Below are positions 23,778 through 33,863 of a stretch of 37,311 nucleotides of DNA, one piece after another; position 1 is the first letter of the stretch; the number at the start of each line of letters is the position of its first letter. Origin of the DNA: an uncultured Bacteroidales bacterium (lineage in GTDB: Bacteria > Bacteroidota > Bacteroidia > Bacteroidales > Muribaculaceae); contig CALZTY010000022.1 in assembly GCA_945829225.1 (NCBI GenBank), positions 1 through 37,311 on the forward strand. Direction: 5' to 3'. The notes beneath the pieces were generated by a model. It searched no databases. It was not told the DNA's origin and saw only the letters and a program-made list of their open reading frames with translations. Both the position numbers and the translations under genes were made by a program.

Positions 23778-24005
23778 TTATTGATTATTCTCTAAATCTT
23801 GCTGACGCTTGCGGCGCAGGCGGTCGCGCCGGCGCAGGCTCCACGAGAGCACAATGATTACCGCCAAGGTCACACCGATGGTGCCAAAATACTGTAGCGA
23901 CGACATCTGTCCCTCAGCCCACGAGTCGTAGGCATATATCGCCATGATGACCAAGTGGACCAGCAAAGCGGCGGGAATTACTATGTGACGCGGCAAGTGC
24001 TTCAT
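23778..24005 (-). CDS. 75-aa membrane protein of unknown function
   Basis: From ATG 24005 the product is MKHLPRHIVIPAALLVHLVI... with two transmembrane helices (about 8-26 and 37-56) and a very basic tail (RRRDRLRRKRQQ) that should face the cytoplasm. The ATG overlaps the exonuclease stop by one base (TGATG), showing coupling. The longer frame from 24182 lies in the exonuclease gene and is rejected. No family recognised. Confidence 0.72.
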   Translation of the reverse strand: MKHLPRHIVIPAALLVHLVIMAIYAYDSWAEGQMSSLQYFGTIGVTLAVIIVLSWSLRRRDRLRRKRQQDLENNQ

Positions 24006-24673
24006 CAGTTGTGAGTTGAGGGGATTTGACCGTTGTTGTTGAGGATGGCGCGGTCGACAATATATGGCGATGCATCGGGGTCGTATTCGCCCGAGCGCAG
24101 ATAGCGATATAGGCGGAGACATGCCCAAGCATCGATTGCTGCATATATCTGCTGAGCCTCGGTGAGGTGCTCCGCCTCCCAATTGGTGAGGCGCTGCGTC
24201 TTGGAGATGCGCTCATTGAAGATTATCGCATAAATCTTTTGCAAGGATATATCGCTAATGTTAAAATATTTAACATAGTCTTGTAAGTCGATAAAGCCCT
24301 GTGGCGACAGATCGGGCGACAGACGGCGCATCACCGAGAAGTCGTCGTGCACCGACAAGCCTATCTTGATAATTTCGGGATTCTCGAGGAAAGCACGCAA
24401 GCCCTCGGAGATGCCGAGGATGTTGAGGCGGAATAGGAAGCAATGGTCGTCGGTAGAGAGTTGCATCAACGCCACATTGTGCAAGCGTCCGCGCTGAAAC
24501 GATGGGCGTGTCTCCGTGTCAAAGCCGATTACGCGGGCGCGCGTCAACTCTCGCAGGGCAACTCGTGCCTTAGTAGGAGTATCAACCACAGTGATACCGC
24601 CACGATAAGTCACCGTCGGCATCGACGCTACCGTTTCCTTGCTGATGGCTATTGTTTGAGTGAGATTATTCAT
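24005..24673 (-). CDS. 3'-5' exonuclease, DEDDy (RNase D-like) family
   Basis: From ATG 24673 the product has 222 residues. The exonuclease motifs are D52 and E54 (GFDTETRPSF), D110 (SVHDDFSVM) and Y177/D181 (YAAIDAW), the DEDDy set of RNase D and Werner exonuclease domains. It has no HRDC domain, so it resembles the stand-alone bacterial exonucleases of unknown substrate rather than full RNase D. The earlier ATG at 24706 lies inside the -7 element (24704-24711) and is rejected. It is first in exonuclease - small membrane protein - gpmI - small membrane protein, divergent from bioA. Confidence 0.9.
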   Translation of the reverse strand: MNNLTQTIAISKETVASMPTVTYRGGITVVDTPTKARVALRELTRARVIGFDTETRPSFQRGRLHNVALMQLSTDDHCFLFRLNILGISEGLRAFLENPEIIKIGLSVHDDFSVMRRLSPDLSPQGFIDLQDYVKYFNISDISLQKIYAIIFNERISKTQRLTNWEAEHLTEAQQIYAAIDAWACLRLYRYLRSGEYDPDASPYIVDRAILNNNGQIPSTHN

Positions 24674-24703
24674 ATATTCATAATCCGGAACGATTTTCCA
24701 CTG

Positions 24704-24731
24704 CAAAATTACTAAAAAAAAAGTAACTTTG
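24704..24731. promoter_or_regulatory. Back-to-back promoters of exonuclease and bioA
   Basis: TAATTTTG on the minus strand (24704-24711) and TAACTTTG on the plus strand (24724-24731) are only 12 bp apart. The plus element ends 4 bases before the bioA ATG. Confidence 0.65.
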
Positions 24732-24735
24732 CACT

Positions 24736-26025
24736 ATGAAATCGCAAGTCCATGATTTATGGGACCGCCAACACCTGTGGCATCCCTATACGTCAACCAT
24801 AAATCCGCTCCCCACCTATTGCGTGCAAGACGCTCACGGAGTGGAGATTAGCCTCGTCGATGGGCGCAAACTCATCGACGGTATGTCGTCGTGGTGGTGT
24901 GTAATCCACGGATACAATAATCCTCGACTCAACGCTGCCGCCAAGGCTCAAATCGACCGAATGAGCCATGTAATGTTCGGTGGCTTCACTCATGAGCCGG
25001 CAATTGAGTTGGGCAAGCGCCTGCTGAGCGTGGCGCCGCCATCGATGTACAACATTTTTTATGCCGACTCGGGCTCGGTGGCTGTCGAGGTTGCCATGAA
25101 GATGGCTATCCAAGCCGCTATCTCGGTGAGCGGCAACCACGGCAAGAGCAACTTCGCCACCATTCGCTCGGGCTACCACGGCGACACGTGGAATGCCATG
25201 AGTGTCTGCGACCCGGTCACCGGTATGCACGGAGCATTTGGCTCCGCCCTACCCGTGCGATATTTCGTGCCACAACCACGCTCGCGTTTCGATGGCGAGT
25301 GGAACGCTGAAGATATCGCCCCCGTTGAGCAACTGTTTAAGGAACATGCCGATGATATTGCCGCCTTCATTCTCGAGCCTATCGTGCAGGGAGCCGGCGG
25401 CATGTGGTTCTACCATCCCGAGTATTTGCGGCAACTACGTCGCCTGTGCGACGAATATGGCATATTGCTGGTTTTCGATGAGATAGCCACCGGATTTTGG
25501 CGCACGGGCAAGATGTTTGCCTGGGAACATGCCGGCGTAGAGCCCGATATCATGTGTATCGGCAAGGGTCTCACCGCCGGATACCTCACTATGAGCGCGG
25601 TGCTCACAACTCGCGCAGTCGCCGACGATATCTCGCGCGGCGAAGCCGGAGTCCTGATGCACGGACCCACCTTCATGGCTAATCCGCTGGCATGCGCCAT
25701 CGCTTGCGAGTCTTTTGATATGCTCGCCGAGCAAGATATGGCTTCGCGCTTGCAGCATATCGAGAGCCGACTGCGCCATGGGCTGGCACCCGCTGCCGCC
25801 TTGGACAATGTCACCGATGTGCGCGTCATCGGCTCTATTGGCGTTGTCGAGGTCGACCGCCAGGTCGATGTGGGCGAGTTCCAGCGTCGTTGCGTCGATG
25901 CCGGTGTGTGGATACGTCCCTTCGGTCGCAACGTATATCTCATGCCGCCATATATCATTAATGATGAGCAACTTGACGTGCTCACTGCCGCTACTGTCGA
26001 ATTAGTGAAAGAATTGCCTCGATGA
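24736..26025 (+). CDS. bioA: Adenosylmethionine-8-amino-7-oxononanoate aminotransferase
   Basis: The 429-residue PLP enzyme makes 7,8-diaminopelargonate from KAPA in biotin synthesis. Typical features are [13 protein letters not shown] at the start, [47 protein letters not shown] and the PLP lysine K277 in GKGLTAGYL. The nearly leaderless start is set by the family N-terminus. It overlaps bioF by 4 nt and leads the operon bioA-bioF-bioGC-bioD. Confidence 0.96.
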   Translation: MKSQVHDLWDRQHLWHPYTSTINPLPTYCVQDAHGVEISLVDGRKLIDGMSSWWCVIHGYNNPRLNAAAKAQIDRMSHVMFGGFTHEPAIELGKRLLSVAPPSMYNIFYADSGSVAVEVAMKMAIQAAISVSGNHGKSNFATIRSGYHGDTWNAMSVCDPVTGMHGAFGSALPVRYFVPQPRSRFDGEWNAEDIAPVEQLFKEHADDIAAFILEPIVQGAGGMWFYHPEYLRQLRRLCDEYGILLVFDEIATGFWRTGKMFAWEHAGVEPDIMCIGKGLTAGYLTMSAVLTTRAVADDISRGEAGVLMHGPTFMANPLACAIACESFDMLAEQDMASRLQHIESRLRHGLAPAAALDNVTDVRVIGSIGVVEVDRQVDVGEFQRRCVDAGVWIRPFGRNVYLMPPYIINDEQLDVLTAATVELVKELPR

Positions 26026-27143
26026 TTGAGCCTACAACATATCTCGAGCAACTGAGCGCCACCGGCAATCTGCGCAGTATTCCCACCACCGATGCCGCCG
26101 GCGATATGGTCGATCTCTCATCAAACGACTACCTCGGCTTGGCTGAAGACATTGCTCTGCGCGAGCAATTCCTTGCACAGACCGATGCCTCGACTCTGCT
26201 GATGACGTCGTCGGCATCGCGCCTGCTGGCTGCTCGCCAACGCGCCTACACCGACCTCGAGCGACTGTTGTCATCTTCATATGGCGCTGATGCCGCTCTG
26301 CTATTCAACAGTGGCTATCACGCCAACACCGGCTTGGTGTCCGCCATCGGCTCAATGCCTTCGACACTCATTGTGGCTGACAAATTGGTCCATGCCAGCA
26401 TCATTGACGGCATTAAGTTGTCGGGTGCGCCCTTTGAGCGATTCCGCCACAACGACTATGCTCACCTGGAGCGTATCCTCGCCAAGCAGGCTTCGCGTTT
26501 TTCCACCATCCTGCTCATTGTCGAGAGCATATACAGCATGGATGGCGACCGCGCACCCCTGCGACCCTTGGCTGAGTTGAAACGTCGCTACAACAACATA
26601 TTATTATATGTCGATGAGGCTCATGGCGTCGGTGTCTGCGGACCCGCCGGCTTGGGGTGCGCTGCCGCCGAGGGCATCGTAGGCGATGTAGACATCCTCG
26701 TGGGCACTATGGGCAAGGCGCTTGCCTCGTCAGGCGCCTATGCCATCGTCAACCGCGCGATGCGCGAGTTTATGGTCAATCGTGCTCGCAGCCTCATCTT
26801 CTCCACAGCCCTGCCACCGGCTGTAGCGCAGTGGAGCATCCTCACCTGGCAAGCCTCGCTCGAGGGCGATAGCCGCCGCGAGAGTCTGCACAGGCTTGCC
26901 GAGCAATTGGCGGCTGCCATTCCCGGTGGCGAGCCGTCGCATATCCGCCCGCTCATCGTCGGCGATGCCTCCCGTGCCGTAGCGCTGTCGCACACCCTCG
27001 CCGCCGAAGGCTTCAAGGTGCTGCCAATACGCACACCCACCGTGCCCCCGGGCACCGAGCGACTGCGCTTCAGCCTCTCGGCTGCTATTCAACCTGAGGC
27101 CATTAATCGCCTTACCAACACGTTAAATAAACTTAAAATTTGA
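26022..27143 (+). CDS. bioF: 8-amino-7-oxononanoate synthase
   Basis: The 373-residue alpha-oxoamine synthase condenses pimeloyl-ACP and alanine. Motifs are SSNDYLGLA, the glycine-rich and [12 protein letters not shown] segments, [16 protein letters not shown] and PLP lysine K232 in [16 protein letters not shown]-type threonine enzymes share the fold, but the biotin operon settles the call. Overlaps bioA by 4 nt. Confidence 0.95.
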   Translation: MIEPTTYLEQLSATGNLRSIPTTDAAGDMVDLSSNDYLGLAEDIALREQFLAQTDASTLLMTSSASRLLAARQRAYTDLERLLSSSYGADAALLFNSGYHANTGLVSAIGSMPSTLIVADKLVHASIIDGIKLSGAPFERFRHNDYAHLERILAKQASRFSTILLIVESIYSMDGDRAPLRPLAELKRRYNNILLYVDEAHGVGVCGPAGLGCAAAEGIVGDVDILVGTMGKALASSGAYAIVNRAMREFMVNRARSLIFSTALPPAVAQWSILTWQASLEGDSRRESLHRLAEQLAAAIPGGEPSHIRPLIVGDASRAVALSHTLAAEGFKVLPIRTPTVPPGTERLRFSLSAAIQPEAINRLTNTLNKLKI

Positions 27144-27146
27144 TAG

Positions 27147-28544
27147 ATGAAACATCAATTGATATGTAACAACCACTCTACCCGCCTGTTGCTCATCTTT
27201 GCCGGATGGGGCATGGATGCCGGCGTGTTTGCCGGGCTGTCGCGCAGCGGCTACGACATCATGGTGGTGTGGGACTACACCTCGCTACATATCGATTGGA
27301 ATTGCATCGCACAATACGACGAGGTGTGCCTATTGGCATGGTCTTTAGGCGTTTATGCCGCCACAAAGACCACCCACGCCATCAACTACAAGATTACACG
27401 CCGCATTGCAGTTAACGGCACCACCCACCCCATCGACGACCGCTTGGGTATTCCTGTCGACACATTCTACGGCACCCTCGCCGGCTTGAATGAAGCCTCT
27501 TTGCGCAAATTTCAGCGCCGTATGTGCGTCGACCGCGAGGACTATGCCCGCTTCTGCGCTCATTTGCCCCAACGCCCTGTCGACGAATTGATTAACGAAC
27601 TACAAGCCGTCGCCGACAGCCTCATCCTCTGCGTCCCCGGTGTCACCGAGTGGGACATGGCTTTTGTAGGACGCGACGACCGCATCTTCCCGCCCATCAA
27701 TCAGCGTCGTGCATGGCTGGAAGCCGGCGTCGAGGTGCGCATCCTCAACTGCGGACACTATCCCGACTTCGAGCGCATCATCGCCGAACATTTTATCGAC
27801 AAAGTTGCCATGGAGCAGCGCTTTGGGCGCGGTATGGCTACTTATAGCGCCAACGCTACCGTGCAGAGCGAGGTTATCGACCGCATGATGGTCATGCTGC
27901 GCAACTCCAACATCCTCAAGGGAATGCAAAATCGCGTGAGCGAGGTGCTGGAAATAGGCAGCGGCTCGGGATTGCTCACTCGCCGCATCGTCGACTTCGC
28001 CCCCAAGGCGCTACTCACGCTATGGGATATGGCTGCCGACAAGCCCGAGGGTCTACCCGAAACGACGCGCATGCTCAAATGCGACGCTGAGATGCAGATT
28101 CATCGCATCGAGCCTGAGTCCTTCGACTGCATTTTCTCCGCTTCGACCATGCAGTGGTTCAACTCGCCACGGCATTTCCTCGAGGGCTGCTCCGCCGCAC
28201 TCAAGCCCGGCGGCTGCGCCGTCCTCTCAACATTTGTCGAGGGTAACTTGCATCAAATCAAGAATTTGACCGGCAGTTCATTGCCCCTGTTGCGTCCCGA
28301 CGAACTGCTACGCATGGCTGGCGAACACTTCGACATTGTCGCCTCATCGGTTTATGAGCGCGACCTCGACTTCGACAGCCCGCTCGACGTGCTGCGACAC
28401 CTGCGCCTCACCGGTGTCAACTCCCTGGGCGACGGACAGGAGACCGCCCGTGCCCTCACCATTGCCAAGCACTACCCCATGATGCTCGACGGTCGCTTCC
28501 ATCTCACTTATCGCCCTATGATTCTTATACTTAGCAAAAAATGA
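27147..28544 (+). CDS. bioGC: BioG-BioC fusion: pimeloyl-ACP methyl ester esterase plus malonyl-ACP O-methyltransferase
   Basis: The 465-residue protein has an N-terminal BioG (DUF452) hydrolase, about 1-215, with nucleophile S66 in LLAWSLGVYAA, an acid around D177/D178 (VGRDDRIFP) and H204 (NCGHYP), and a C-terminal BioC methyltransferase, about 222-465, with the BioC start FGRGMATYSANATVQ and SAM motif LEIGSGSGLL (268-277). BioC methylates malonyl-ACP to disguise it for fatty acid synthesis, and BioG removes the methyl after pimeloyl-ACP is made, so one chain holds both the opening and closing step. Fusions of these two are known in Bacteroidota. It starts 3 nt after bioF and overlaps bioD by 4 nt. 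Confidence 0.93.
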   Translation: MKHQLICNNHSTRLLLIFAGWGMDAGVFAGLSRSGYDIMVVWDYTSLHIDWNCIAQYDEVCLLAWSLGVYAATKTTHAINYKITRRIAVNGTTHPIDDRLGIPVDTFYGTLAGLNEASLRKFQRRMCVDREDYARFCAHLPQRPVDELINELQAVADSLILCVPGVTEWDMAFVGRDDRIFPPINQRRAWLEAGVEVRILNCGHYPDFERIIAEHFIDKVAMEQRFGRGMATYSANATVQSEVIDRMMVMLRNSNILKGMQNRVSEVLEIGSGSGLLTRRIVDFAPKALLTLWDMAADKPEGLPETTRMLKCDAEMQIHRIEPESFDCIFSASTMQWFNSPRHFLEGCSAALKPGGCAVLSTFVEGNLHQIKNLTGSSLPLLRPDELLRMAGEHFDIVASSVYERDLDFDSPLDVLRHLRLTGVNSLGDGQETARALTIAKHYPMMLDGRFHLTYRPMILILSKK

Positions 28545-29188
28545 CACGCACCTACTTCCTCACAGGCATCGACACCGATGCCGGCAAGACCTACGCCACC
28601 GCATTCATGGCTCGCAAGTTCATGGACCAAGGCTACAAGGTTATTACTCAGAAATTTATCCAAACCGGATGCACCGACTCCAGCGAGGACATCGTCAAGC
28701 ATCGCGCCCTATTGGGTATGCCCATGCAACCCGAGGACCTCGACCACACCACCGCACCCATCATATTCACCTATCCGGCTTCGGCACAATTGGCGGCTCG
28801 CCTCGATGGGCGCGATATCGACTTAAGCATCGTTGATGCCGCCACCGAGCGGCTGCTCACCACCAACGACATCGTCATCATCGAGGGCGCCGGGGGATTG
28901 ATGGTACCCATCACCGACACTTTCTTCACCATCGACTATATTGCCACCCGACGATTACCCGTAATTCTCACAACCAACGGCGTGCTCGGCTCAATCAATC
29001 ACACAATCCTGTCACTGGAGGCAATCGCCGCTCGCGGGCTACAATTGCCCTATGTGATATACAACCACCACTTCGACACCGACGAAGTCATCGCCGCCGA
29101 CACCCATGGATTCATCACCCGCTACCTCGCCACCCACTTCCCCGACACTACCCTCATCGACCTCCCCTCAATCCCCTCCGACATATAA
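28541..29188 (+). CDS. bioD: Dethiobiotin synthetase
   Basis: The 215-residue ATPase closes the ureido ring of dethiobiotin. It has the P-loop GIDTDAGKTYAT (K16), the substrate segment QKFIQTG and VIIEGAGGLMVPI. It ends the biotin operon; no bioB (biotin synthase) is found in the window. About 170 bp of non-coding DNA follow, with an inverted repeat ATTGTGAA (29221-29228) / TTCACAAT (29277-29284). Confidence 0.95.
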   Translation: MTRTYFLTGIDTDAGKTYATAFMARKFMDQGYKVITQKFIQTGCTDSSEDIVKHRALLGMPMQPEDLDHTTAPIIFTYPASAQLAARLDGRDIDLSIVDAATERLLTTNDIVIIEGAGGLMVPITDTFFTIDYIATRRLPVILTTNGVLGSINHTILSLEAIAARGLQLPYVIYNHHFDTDEVIAADTHGFITRYLATHFPDTTLIDLPSIPSDI

Positions 29189-29380
29189 ATACAATAGATT
29201 TACCGAGTTTTTCGTAACGTATTGTGAATCGTGCGAATCCCAGCCCCAGCCGATGGCGCCTAATGACATTTGACACTTCACAATTCACCTGCGTTGATTT
29301 GCATTGTCGACGGGAATTAGCAGACTAATTTTTTCCGATTAAAAAAATGTAACAGTGAGGTGATTGTCGAAAATTTTCAT

Positions 29381-29388
29381 TAATTTTG
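29381..29388 (+). promoter_or_regulatory. Promoter -7 element of pgk
   Basis: TAATTTTG, followed by a leader of about 60 nt before the ATG at 29457. Confidence 0.65.
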
Positions 29389-29456
29389 CAGTCGCAAAGG
29401 CTTCGACTCAAGCCGATGCCCCAACAGAGAAATATAACCAACAAAAATATAGAGAA

Positions 29457-30707
29457 ATGACAATCGACAAGTTCAATTTTGCAGGCAAGAAAGCCATCGT
29501 TCGCGTTGACTTCAATGTGCCCTTAGACGAGAATGGCAACATCACTGATGACACCCGCATCCGCGGCGCCCTCCCCACCCTCAAGAAAATCTTGAGCGAT
29601 GGCGGCTCGCTCATCATCATGTCGCACATGGGCAAGCCCAAAGGCAAGGTTAACCCCAAATATTCACTGAGCCAGATTAAGGATGCCGTAGCCAAGGCTC
29701 TCGGCGTTGACGTAACTTTTGCTCCCGACTGCGCCGCTGCTGCTGATGCCGCTGCCGCTCTCAAGCCCGGCGAAGCCCTCCTGCTCGAGAACCTCCGCTT
29801 CTATCCCGAAGAAGAAGGCAAGCCCGTGGGTATCGAGAAGGAAGACCCCGCATACGATGCCGCCAAGAAGGAGATGAAGGCTCGCCAAAAAGACTTCGCC
29901 AAGACTCTTGCTTCGTATGCCGACGTATATGTAAACGACGCATTCGGCACCGCTCACCGTCGTCACGCTTCGACCGCTGTGGTTGCCGACTTCTTTGATG
30001 CCGACCACAAGATGCTCGGCTACCTCATGGAGAAGGAAGTAACCGCCGTTGACAACATCCTCAACAACATCAAGCGCCCCTTCACCGCCATCATGGGTGG
30101 TTCAAAGGTGTCTACAAAGATTGGTATCATCGAGAACCTCATGGACAAGGTAGACAACCTCATCCTCTGCGGTGGTATGACCTATACCTTCGCCAAGGCT
30201 CAAGGTGGCAAAATCGGCAACTCGCTCTGCGAGAACGACAAACTCGACCTCGCTCTTGAGATCATCAAGAAAGCCCAAGAGAAAGGTGTCAACCTGGTAC
30301 TCGGCACCGACTGCGTCGCCGGTGACGCTTTCTCCAACGACTGCAACACCCAGGTGTGCCAAGCCAACAATATTCCCGAGGGTTGGGAAGGCCTTGATGC
30401 CGGTCCCGAGACCCGCGTGAAATTTGCCGAAGCCATCAAGCCCTCCAAGACCATCCTGTGGAACGGTCCTGCCGGTGTCTTTGAGTTTGACAACTTCACC
30501 GGTGGCTCACGCGCTATCGCCGACGCTATCGTTGAGGCAACTGCAGCCGGCGCCTTCTCGCTCGTAGGCGGTGGCGACTCAGTGGCTTGCATCAACAAGT
30601 TTGGTCTCGCCGACAAGGTTTCTTATGTATCCACCGGTGGCGGTGCACTCCTCGAGGCTATCGAGGGCAAGGTGCTCCCCGGCATTGCAGCTATCAAAGG
30701 CGAATAA
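29457..30707 (+). CDS. pgk: Phosphoglycerate kinase
   Basis: The 416-residue glycolytic enzyme has the PGK signature [14 protein letters not shown], the substrate loop [18 protein letters not shown] and the nucleotide site GGGDS. The frame stays open upstream to an ATG at 29364, but that lies before the -7 element and its extension is not PGK-like; [13 protein letters not shown] at 29457 is the family start. It is a single-gene unit with its own promoter and terminator. Confidence 0.97.
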   Translation: MTIDKFNFAGKKAIVRVDFNVPLDENGNITDDTRIRGALPTLKKILSDGGSLIIMSHMGKPKGKVNPKYSLSQIKDAVAKALGVDVTFAPDCAAAADAAAALKPGEALLLENLRFYPEEEGKPVGIEKEDPAYDAAKKEMKARQKDFAKTLASYADVYVNDAFGTAHRRHASTAVVADFFDADHKMLGYLMEKEVTAVDNILNNIKRPFTAIMGGSKVSTKIGIIENLMDKVDNLILCGGMTYTFAKAQGGKIGNSLCENDKLDLALEIIKKAQEKGVNLVLGTDCVAGDAFSNDCNTQVCQANNIPEGWEGLDAGPETRVKFAEAIKPSKTILWNGPAGVFEFDNFTGGSRAIADAIVEATAAGAFSLVGGGDSVACINKFGLADKVSYVSTGGGALLEAIEGKVLPGIAAIKGE

Positions 30708-30732
30708 GTTTTAAGTTCTCATAATAGTATGT

Positions 30733-30775
30733 ATCCGGCGCTCGGACGTTATGCGTTCCGGCGCCGGATTTTTTA
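30733..30775 (+). terminator. Terminator of pgk
   Basis: ATCCGGCGC (30733-30741) pairs with GCGCCGGAT (30761-30769), followed by a run of T residues. Confidence 0.85.
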
Positions 30776-30782
30776 AACACTA

Positions 30783-31955
30783 ATGAACAAGGACTTTTTT
30801 GAATGGATAGATGCCCATATGGGCGATGACCCGGGCAGTCTGTGGCTCAAGTACGGCAAGACACACGCCTCGGCAATCACCCAGGTGGAGTGCCGCCGCC
30901 GTTTCGGCGCCAAGTTGAGTCGCACTCTTGCCGACGACCCACAGTTCTTGTTCCCCAACACCCTTGCCGGCGAGCAATCCACCTCGGATGTTTTAGCCTC
31001 ATTTCACTCCTCGCTCATTGCACCGGGGAGTCGCGTCGCCGACTTCACAGCCGGGCTCGGCATCGATGCAATGGCAATGGCTCGACATGCCTCGCAGGTC
31101 ACAGCCCTGGAGATTAACCCGGAGGTAGCCCAAGCCCTCAAGCGCAACTCCCACAATCTCACCAACTTAGATGTAATATGCGCCGACTGCCGCGAGTATG
31201 CCGAGATGCTTGCCTCCGAGGGCTGCATGTTTGATACAATATTTATCGACCCGGCACGTCGTGACAATTGCGGCGGGCGCACATATGCCCTGGCAGATTG
31301 CACGCCCAACATCGTAGACATGCTCCCATTGATGAGGAAGATTACTCGCCGAGTGATTGTCAAGGCGTCGCCTATGCTGGATATATCGCATACAATCAAC
31401 GAATTAGACAATGTCACCGGGGTAATAATTCTCGGCACGCCCGGCGAATGTAAGGAATTGGACGTGGTAATAGACTTCGGCGTGGAAGTTGCCGAGCCGG
31501 TCATCAGTGCAGTTACCCTCACAGCCGAGGGCATCAGCCGCTTCGACTTCACACGCAGTGAGGAAGCCGCCACGACTCCTCGCTACGGACTCCCGAAGGT
31601 AGGCGATTTCATTCTCGAGCCCTATCCGGCGGTCATGAAAGCCGGAGCATTCCGCTTGTTATCAGAGCGTTATGGCTTGCAGTCAATCAGCGCCAACACC
31701 CACCTGTGGCACAGCGAAGCCATTCCCGAGGGCTTCCCCGGTAAATCATTCTTAATCACTGATATTCAGGAATTTGCATCGAAGAATATCAAGCGCTATA
31801 CAGCCAGCCACCCACGCGTGAGCGTCACGGTGCGCAATTTTGACATGAGCGCCGAGGCATTGCGTGCCAAATTGCGCGTGCGCGACGGCGAGAAGCGTCT
31901 CTTTGCCATTGGGAGCAACGAAGGGCGACTGCTCATCACCGCAACGCCCTGTTAA
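30783..31955 (+). CDS. Class I SAM-dependent methyltransferase with THUMP-like domain
   Basis: The 390-residue protein has SAM motif I VADFTAGLGIDAMAMA (85-100), acidic E110, and the motif FIDPARRD (154-161) in the place of the NPPY-type catalytic loop, followed by a C-terminal THUMP-like domain ending near the stop. This set is conserved in Bacteroidota and presumably acts on RNA; the target is unknown. It begins right after the pgk terminator and overlaps the convergent rmuC gene by 4 nt. Confidence 0.85.
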   Translation: MNKDFFEWIDAHMGDDPGSLWLKYGKTHASAITQVECRRRFGAKLSRTLADDPQFLFPNTLAGEQSTSDVLASFHSSLIAPGSRVADFTAGLGIDAMAMARHASQVTALEINPEVAQALKRNSHNLTNLDVICADCREYAEMLASEGCMFDTIFIDPARRDNCGGRTYALADCTPNIVDMLPLMRKITRRVIVKASPMLDISHTINELDNVTGVIILGTPGECKELDVVIDFGVEVAEPVISAVTLTAEGISRFDFTRSEEAATTPRYGLPKVGDFILEPYPAVMKAGAFRLLSERYGLQSISANTHLWHSEAIPEGFPGKSFLITDIQEFASKNIKRYTASHPRVSVTVRNFDMSAEALRAKLRVRDGEKRLFAIGSNEGRLLITATPC

Positions 31956-32992
31956 TCATCTACATCGCGAAATTTAGCCGGCACCGGGCGCGAAGGCTTG
32001 GCGCCCAAAGCCGCCATATTGGATATGCGCCGCGCCACATTCCCCTTGCCGGTGCGCAACTTGTTGATAGCCGCATCGTAGGCATCGCGAGCCTTATCCA
32101 ATTGTTTGCCCACAGCCTCCAGGTCCTCAAAGGCGGCAGTGAGTTTGTCGAGCATATTCACCGCCTCCTCGGCAATGCGTTGTGCGTTGGTATTGCGGTC
32201 GTCGGTCACCCACATTTGCTCGATAATCTTAATAACAGCCACTAAGTGGACCGGCGAGGCGATAATGACTCGCGCATCATAGGCTCGTTGCCACAGATTT
32301 TCATCAGTATGCATCGCAGTGATGAATGCGCCCTCGTTAGGCATAAACATAATGACAAAACCGAGGTTGTCGCCGTCGATGCTATCTTGATAAGCCTTAG
32401 ATGCCAAGGTCTTGATATGCGTATCGATAGCAGCCACATGCGCCTTGGCGGCTACGGCACGCTCGGCATCGGTATCGGCTGTCGCCCAGCGCATATAAGC
32501 CGTGAGCGAGCACTTCGAGTCGATGATAATCTTGCGTCCGTGCGGGCAAGTGATGACAGCATCGGGACGCAATCGGCGTCCTTCGTCGTCGGTATGGCTA
32601 TACTGATACACCAACCAACGCCCGCGCTCCAAGCCCGAGTGCTCGAGCACATTGGCGAGTATCATCTCGCCCCATTGCCCTTGGAAGCCCTTGTCGCCCT
32701 TGAGAGCATGAGTGAGCCGGCGAGTCTCCTCGCCGACGAGGCGATTGAGTTGAGCAAGAGAATCAATGCCTTGCTTAAGGACTGCGCGGTCGGCATGTTC
32801 GCTGTCGTAGCAAGCCTTGAAATCGCGCGTGAAGATATCAATCGAGGTCTTCACGGGCGCCAATACAGCCTCGATGTCGGCGCGAGCCGTGTCCTTGCGG
32901 GCACGCTCATTGCGCACGTTCACCCACACCACGATTAGTGTGACTGCCAATGCCACGACAGCCACCAGCAGGCATATCTCCAAGGTGCTCAT
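31952..32992 (-). CDS. rmuC: DNA recombination protein RmuC
   Basis: The 346-residue protein has one N-terminal membrane helix (about 5-25), a short coiled region and the RmuC nuclease-like domain (about 90-330) with GFQGQWGEMILANVLEHSGLERG, RPDAVITCPHGRKIIIDSKCSL and FMPNEGAF. RmuC limits DNA inversions and is thought to trim DNA; it is membrane-anchored. Its start is two bases from the SIMPL stop, so the two form an operon. Confidence 0.93.
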   Translation of the reverse strand: MSTLEICLLVAVVALAVTLIVVWVNVRNERARKDTARADIEAVLAPVKTSIDIFTRDFKACYDSEHADRAVLKQGIDSLAQLNRLVGEETRRLTHALKGDKGFQGQWGEMILANVLEHSGLERGRWLVYQYSHTDDEGRRLRPDAVITCPHGRKIIIDSKCSLTAYMRWATADTDAERAVAAKAHVAAIDTHIKTLASKAYQDSIDGDNLGFVIMFMPNEGAFITAMHTDENLWQRAYDARVIIASPVHLVAVIKIIEQMWVTDDRNTNAQRIAEEAVNMLDKLTAAFEDLEAVGKQLDKARDAYDAAINKLRTGKGNVARRISNMAALGAKPSRPVPAKFRDVDD

Positions 32993-32993
32993 A

Positions 32994-33701
32994 TCAATCC
33001 TCGAGCATATATTGGATTGTGGTCACCACACGCACATTCTTGATATAAGGAGTCGTCTGGTCGCGGTCGTCTATAGTGAATTGACCTTGATAAGCCGTTT
33101 TGATTTTGCCGAGGTTGCTCTCCGAGTCAGCGGCAAATTGCTCGGCAGCGGCACGAGCATTCTGGGTGGCTTCCTTAATCATATCAGGCTTGATATCGTT
33201 GAGCCCGGTGAAATCAAACTGTATCGACGGTGTGCTGTAATCACCTACAGTGACAGCCACACCTTGCTCGATAAGTTCGCTTTGACGCTTGAGCAATTGG
33301 AGTACAGTCTCTACCTTGGTGGTGTTGACCGTGACTATCGACAGCATGCGATAGCGATAGACACTGCGCTCGGCATTGTATGCATCGGCTTGTATATCAT
33401 TGACTTGCACACTGGTAGTAATCTCATCGGCGGTGATACCGCTCTCGGTGAGCATCTTCTCCACGATCTTGTTTTTCTCGGCAACAGTGGCATAGAGAGC
33501 CGGCAAGTTGTCGCCCAACTCCTTGAATACGATGGGCCAAATCACCTTGTCAGCCTTGACTTCGCGCTCTGCCAAGCCCTTGACGGTCACTACGCGCTGG
33601 CTATCGGATAAACTACCGAATGCACTGCGGATACACAGACCTAAAATCACAATACCCACGGCTATCAATGCCGCAGCAATCACTTGCTTGTTCTTCTCCA
33701 T
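32994..33701 (-). CDS. SIMPL (DUF541) domain periplasmic protein
   Basis: From ATG 33701 (MEKNKQVIAAALIAVG) the product has 235 residues: one N-terminal membrane helix or uncleaved signal (8-25), then a SIMPL/DUF541 domain with VVTVKGLAEREVKADKV at its start. Homologues form periplasmic ring-like oligomers linked to oxidative stress and capsule, function uncertain. An ATG 12 nt earlier (33713) is possible. It shares a promoter with rmuC. Confidence 0.87.
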   Translation of the reverse strand: MEKNKQVIAAALIAVGIVILGLCIRSAFGSLSDSQRVVTVKGLAEREVKADKVIWPIVFKELGDNLPALYATVAEKNKIVEKMLTESGITADEITTSVQVNDIQADAYNAERSVYRYRMLSIVTVNTTKVETVLQLLKRQSELIEQGVAVTVGDYSTPSIQFDFTGLNDIKPDMIKEATQNARAAAEQFAADSESNLGKIKTAYQGQFTIDDRDQTTPYIKNVRVVTTIQYMLED

Positions 33702-33767
33702 AACATTACACATTTATTATTATAAGACAATCAACCGCCTCATAAGTTTAACACTATTATATTTTTA

Positions 33768-33775
33768 CAAAGGTA
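33768..33775 (-). promoter_or_regulatory. Promoter -7 element of SIMPL-rmuC
   Basis: TACCTTTG on the minus strand, about 67 bp upstream of the ATG at 33701. Confidence 0.6.
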
Positions 33776-33818
33776 GTCTTTTTTAGGCATAATTCGGTGC
33801 AAATCCAAATTTATTTGA

Positions 33819-33863
33819 AGATTTTTGGATTACATTCCTTAAATATTTAAAGATTTTTGGATT
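33819..33863. repeat. Direct 13-bp repeat in AT-rich spacer
   Basis: AGATTTTTGGATT occurs at 33819-33831 and 33851-33863. Confidence 0.7.

Noticed and set aside
29364-29456. N-terminal extension of phosphoglycerate kinase
   Set aside because: The upstream ATG lies before the -7 element at 29381-29388 and the extension does not look like PGK.
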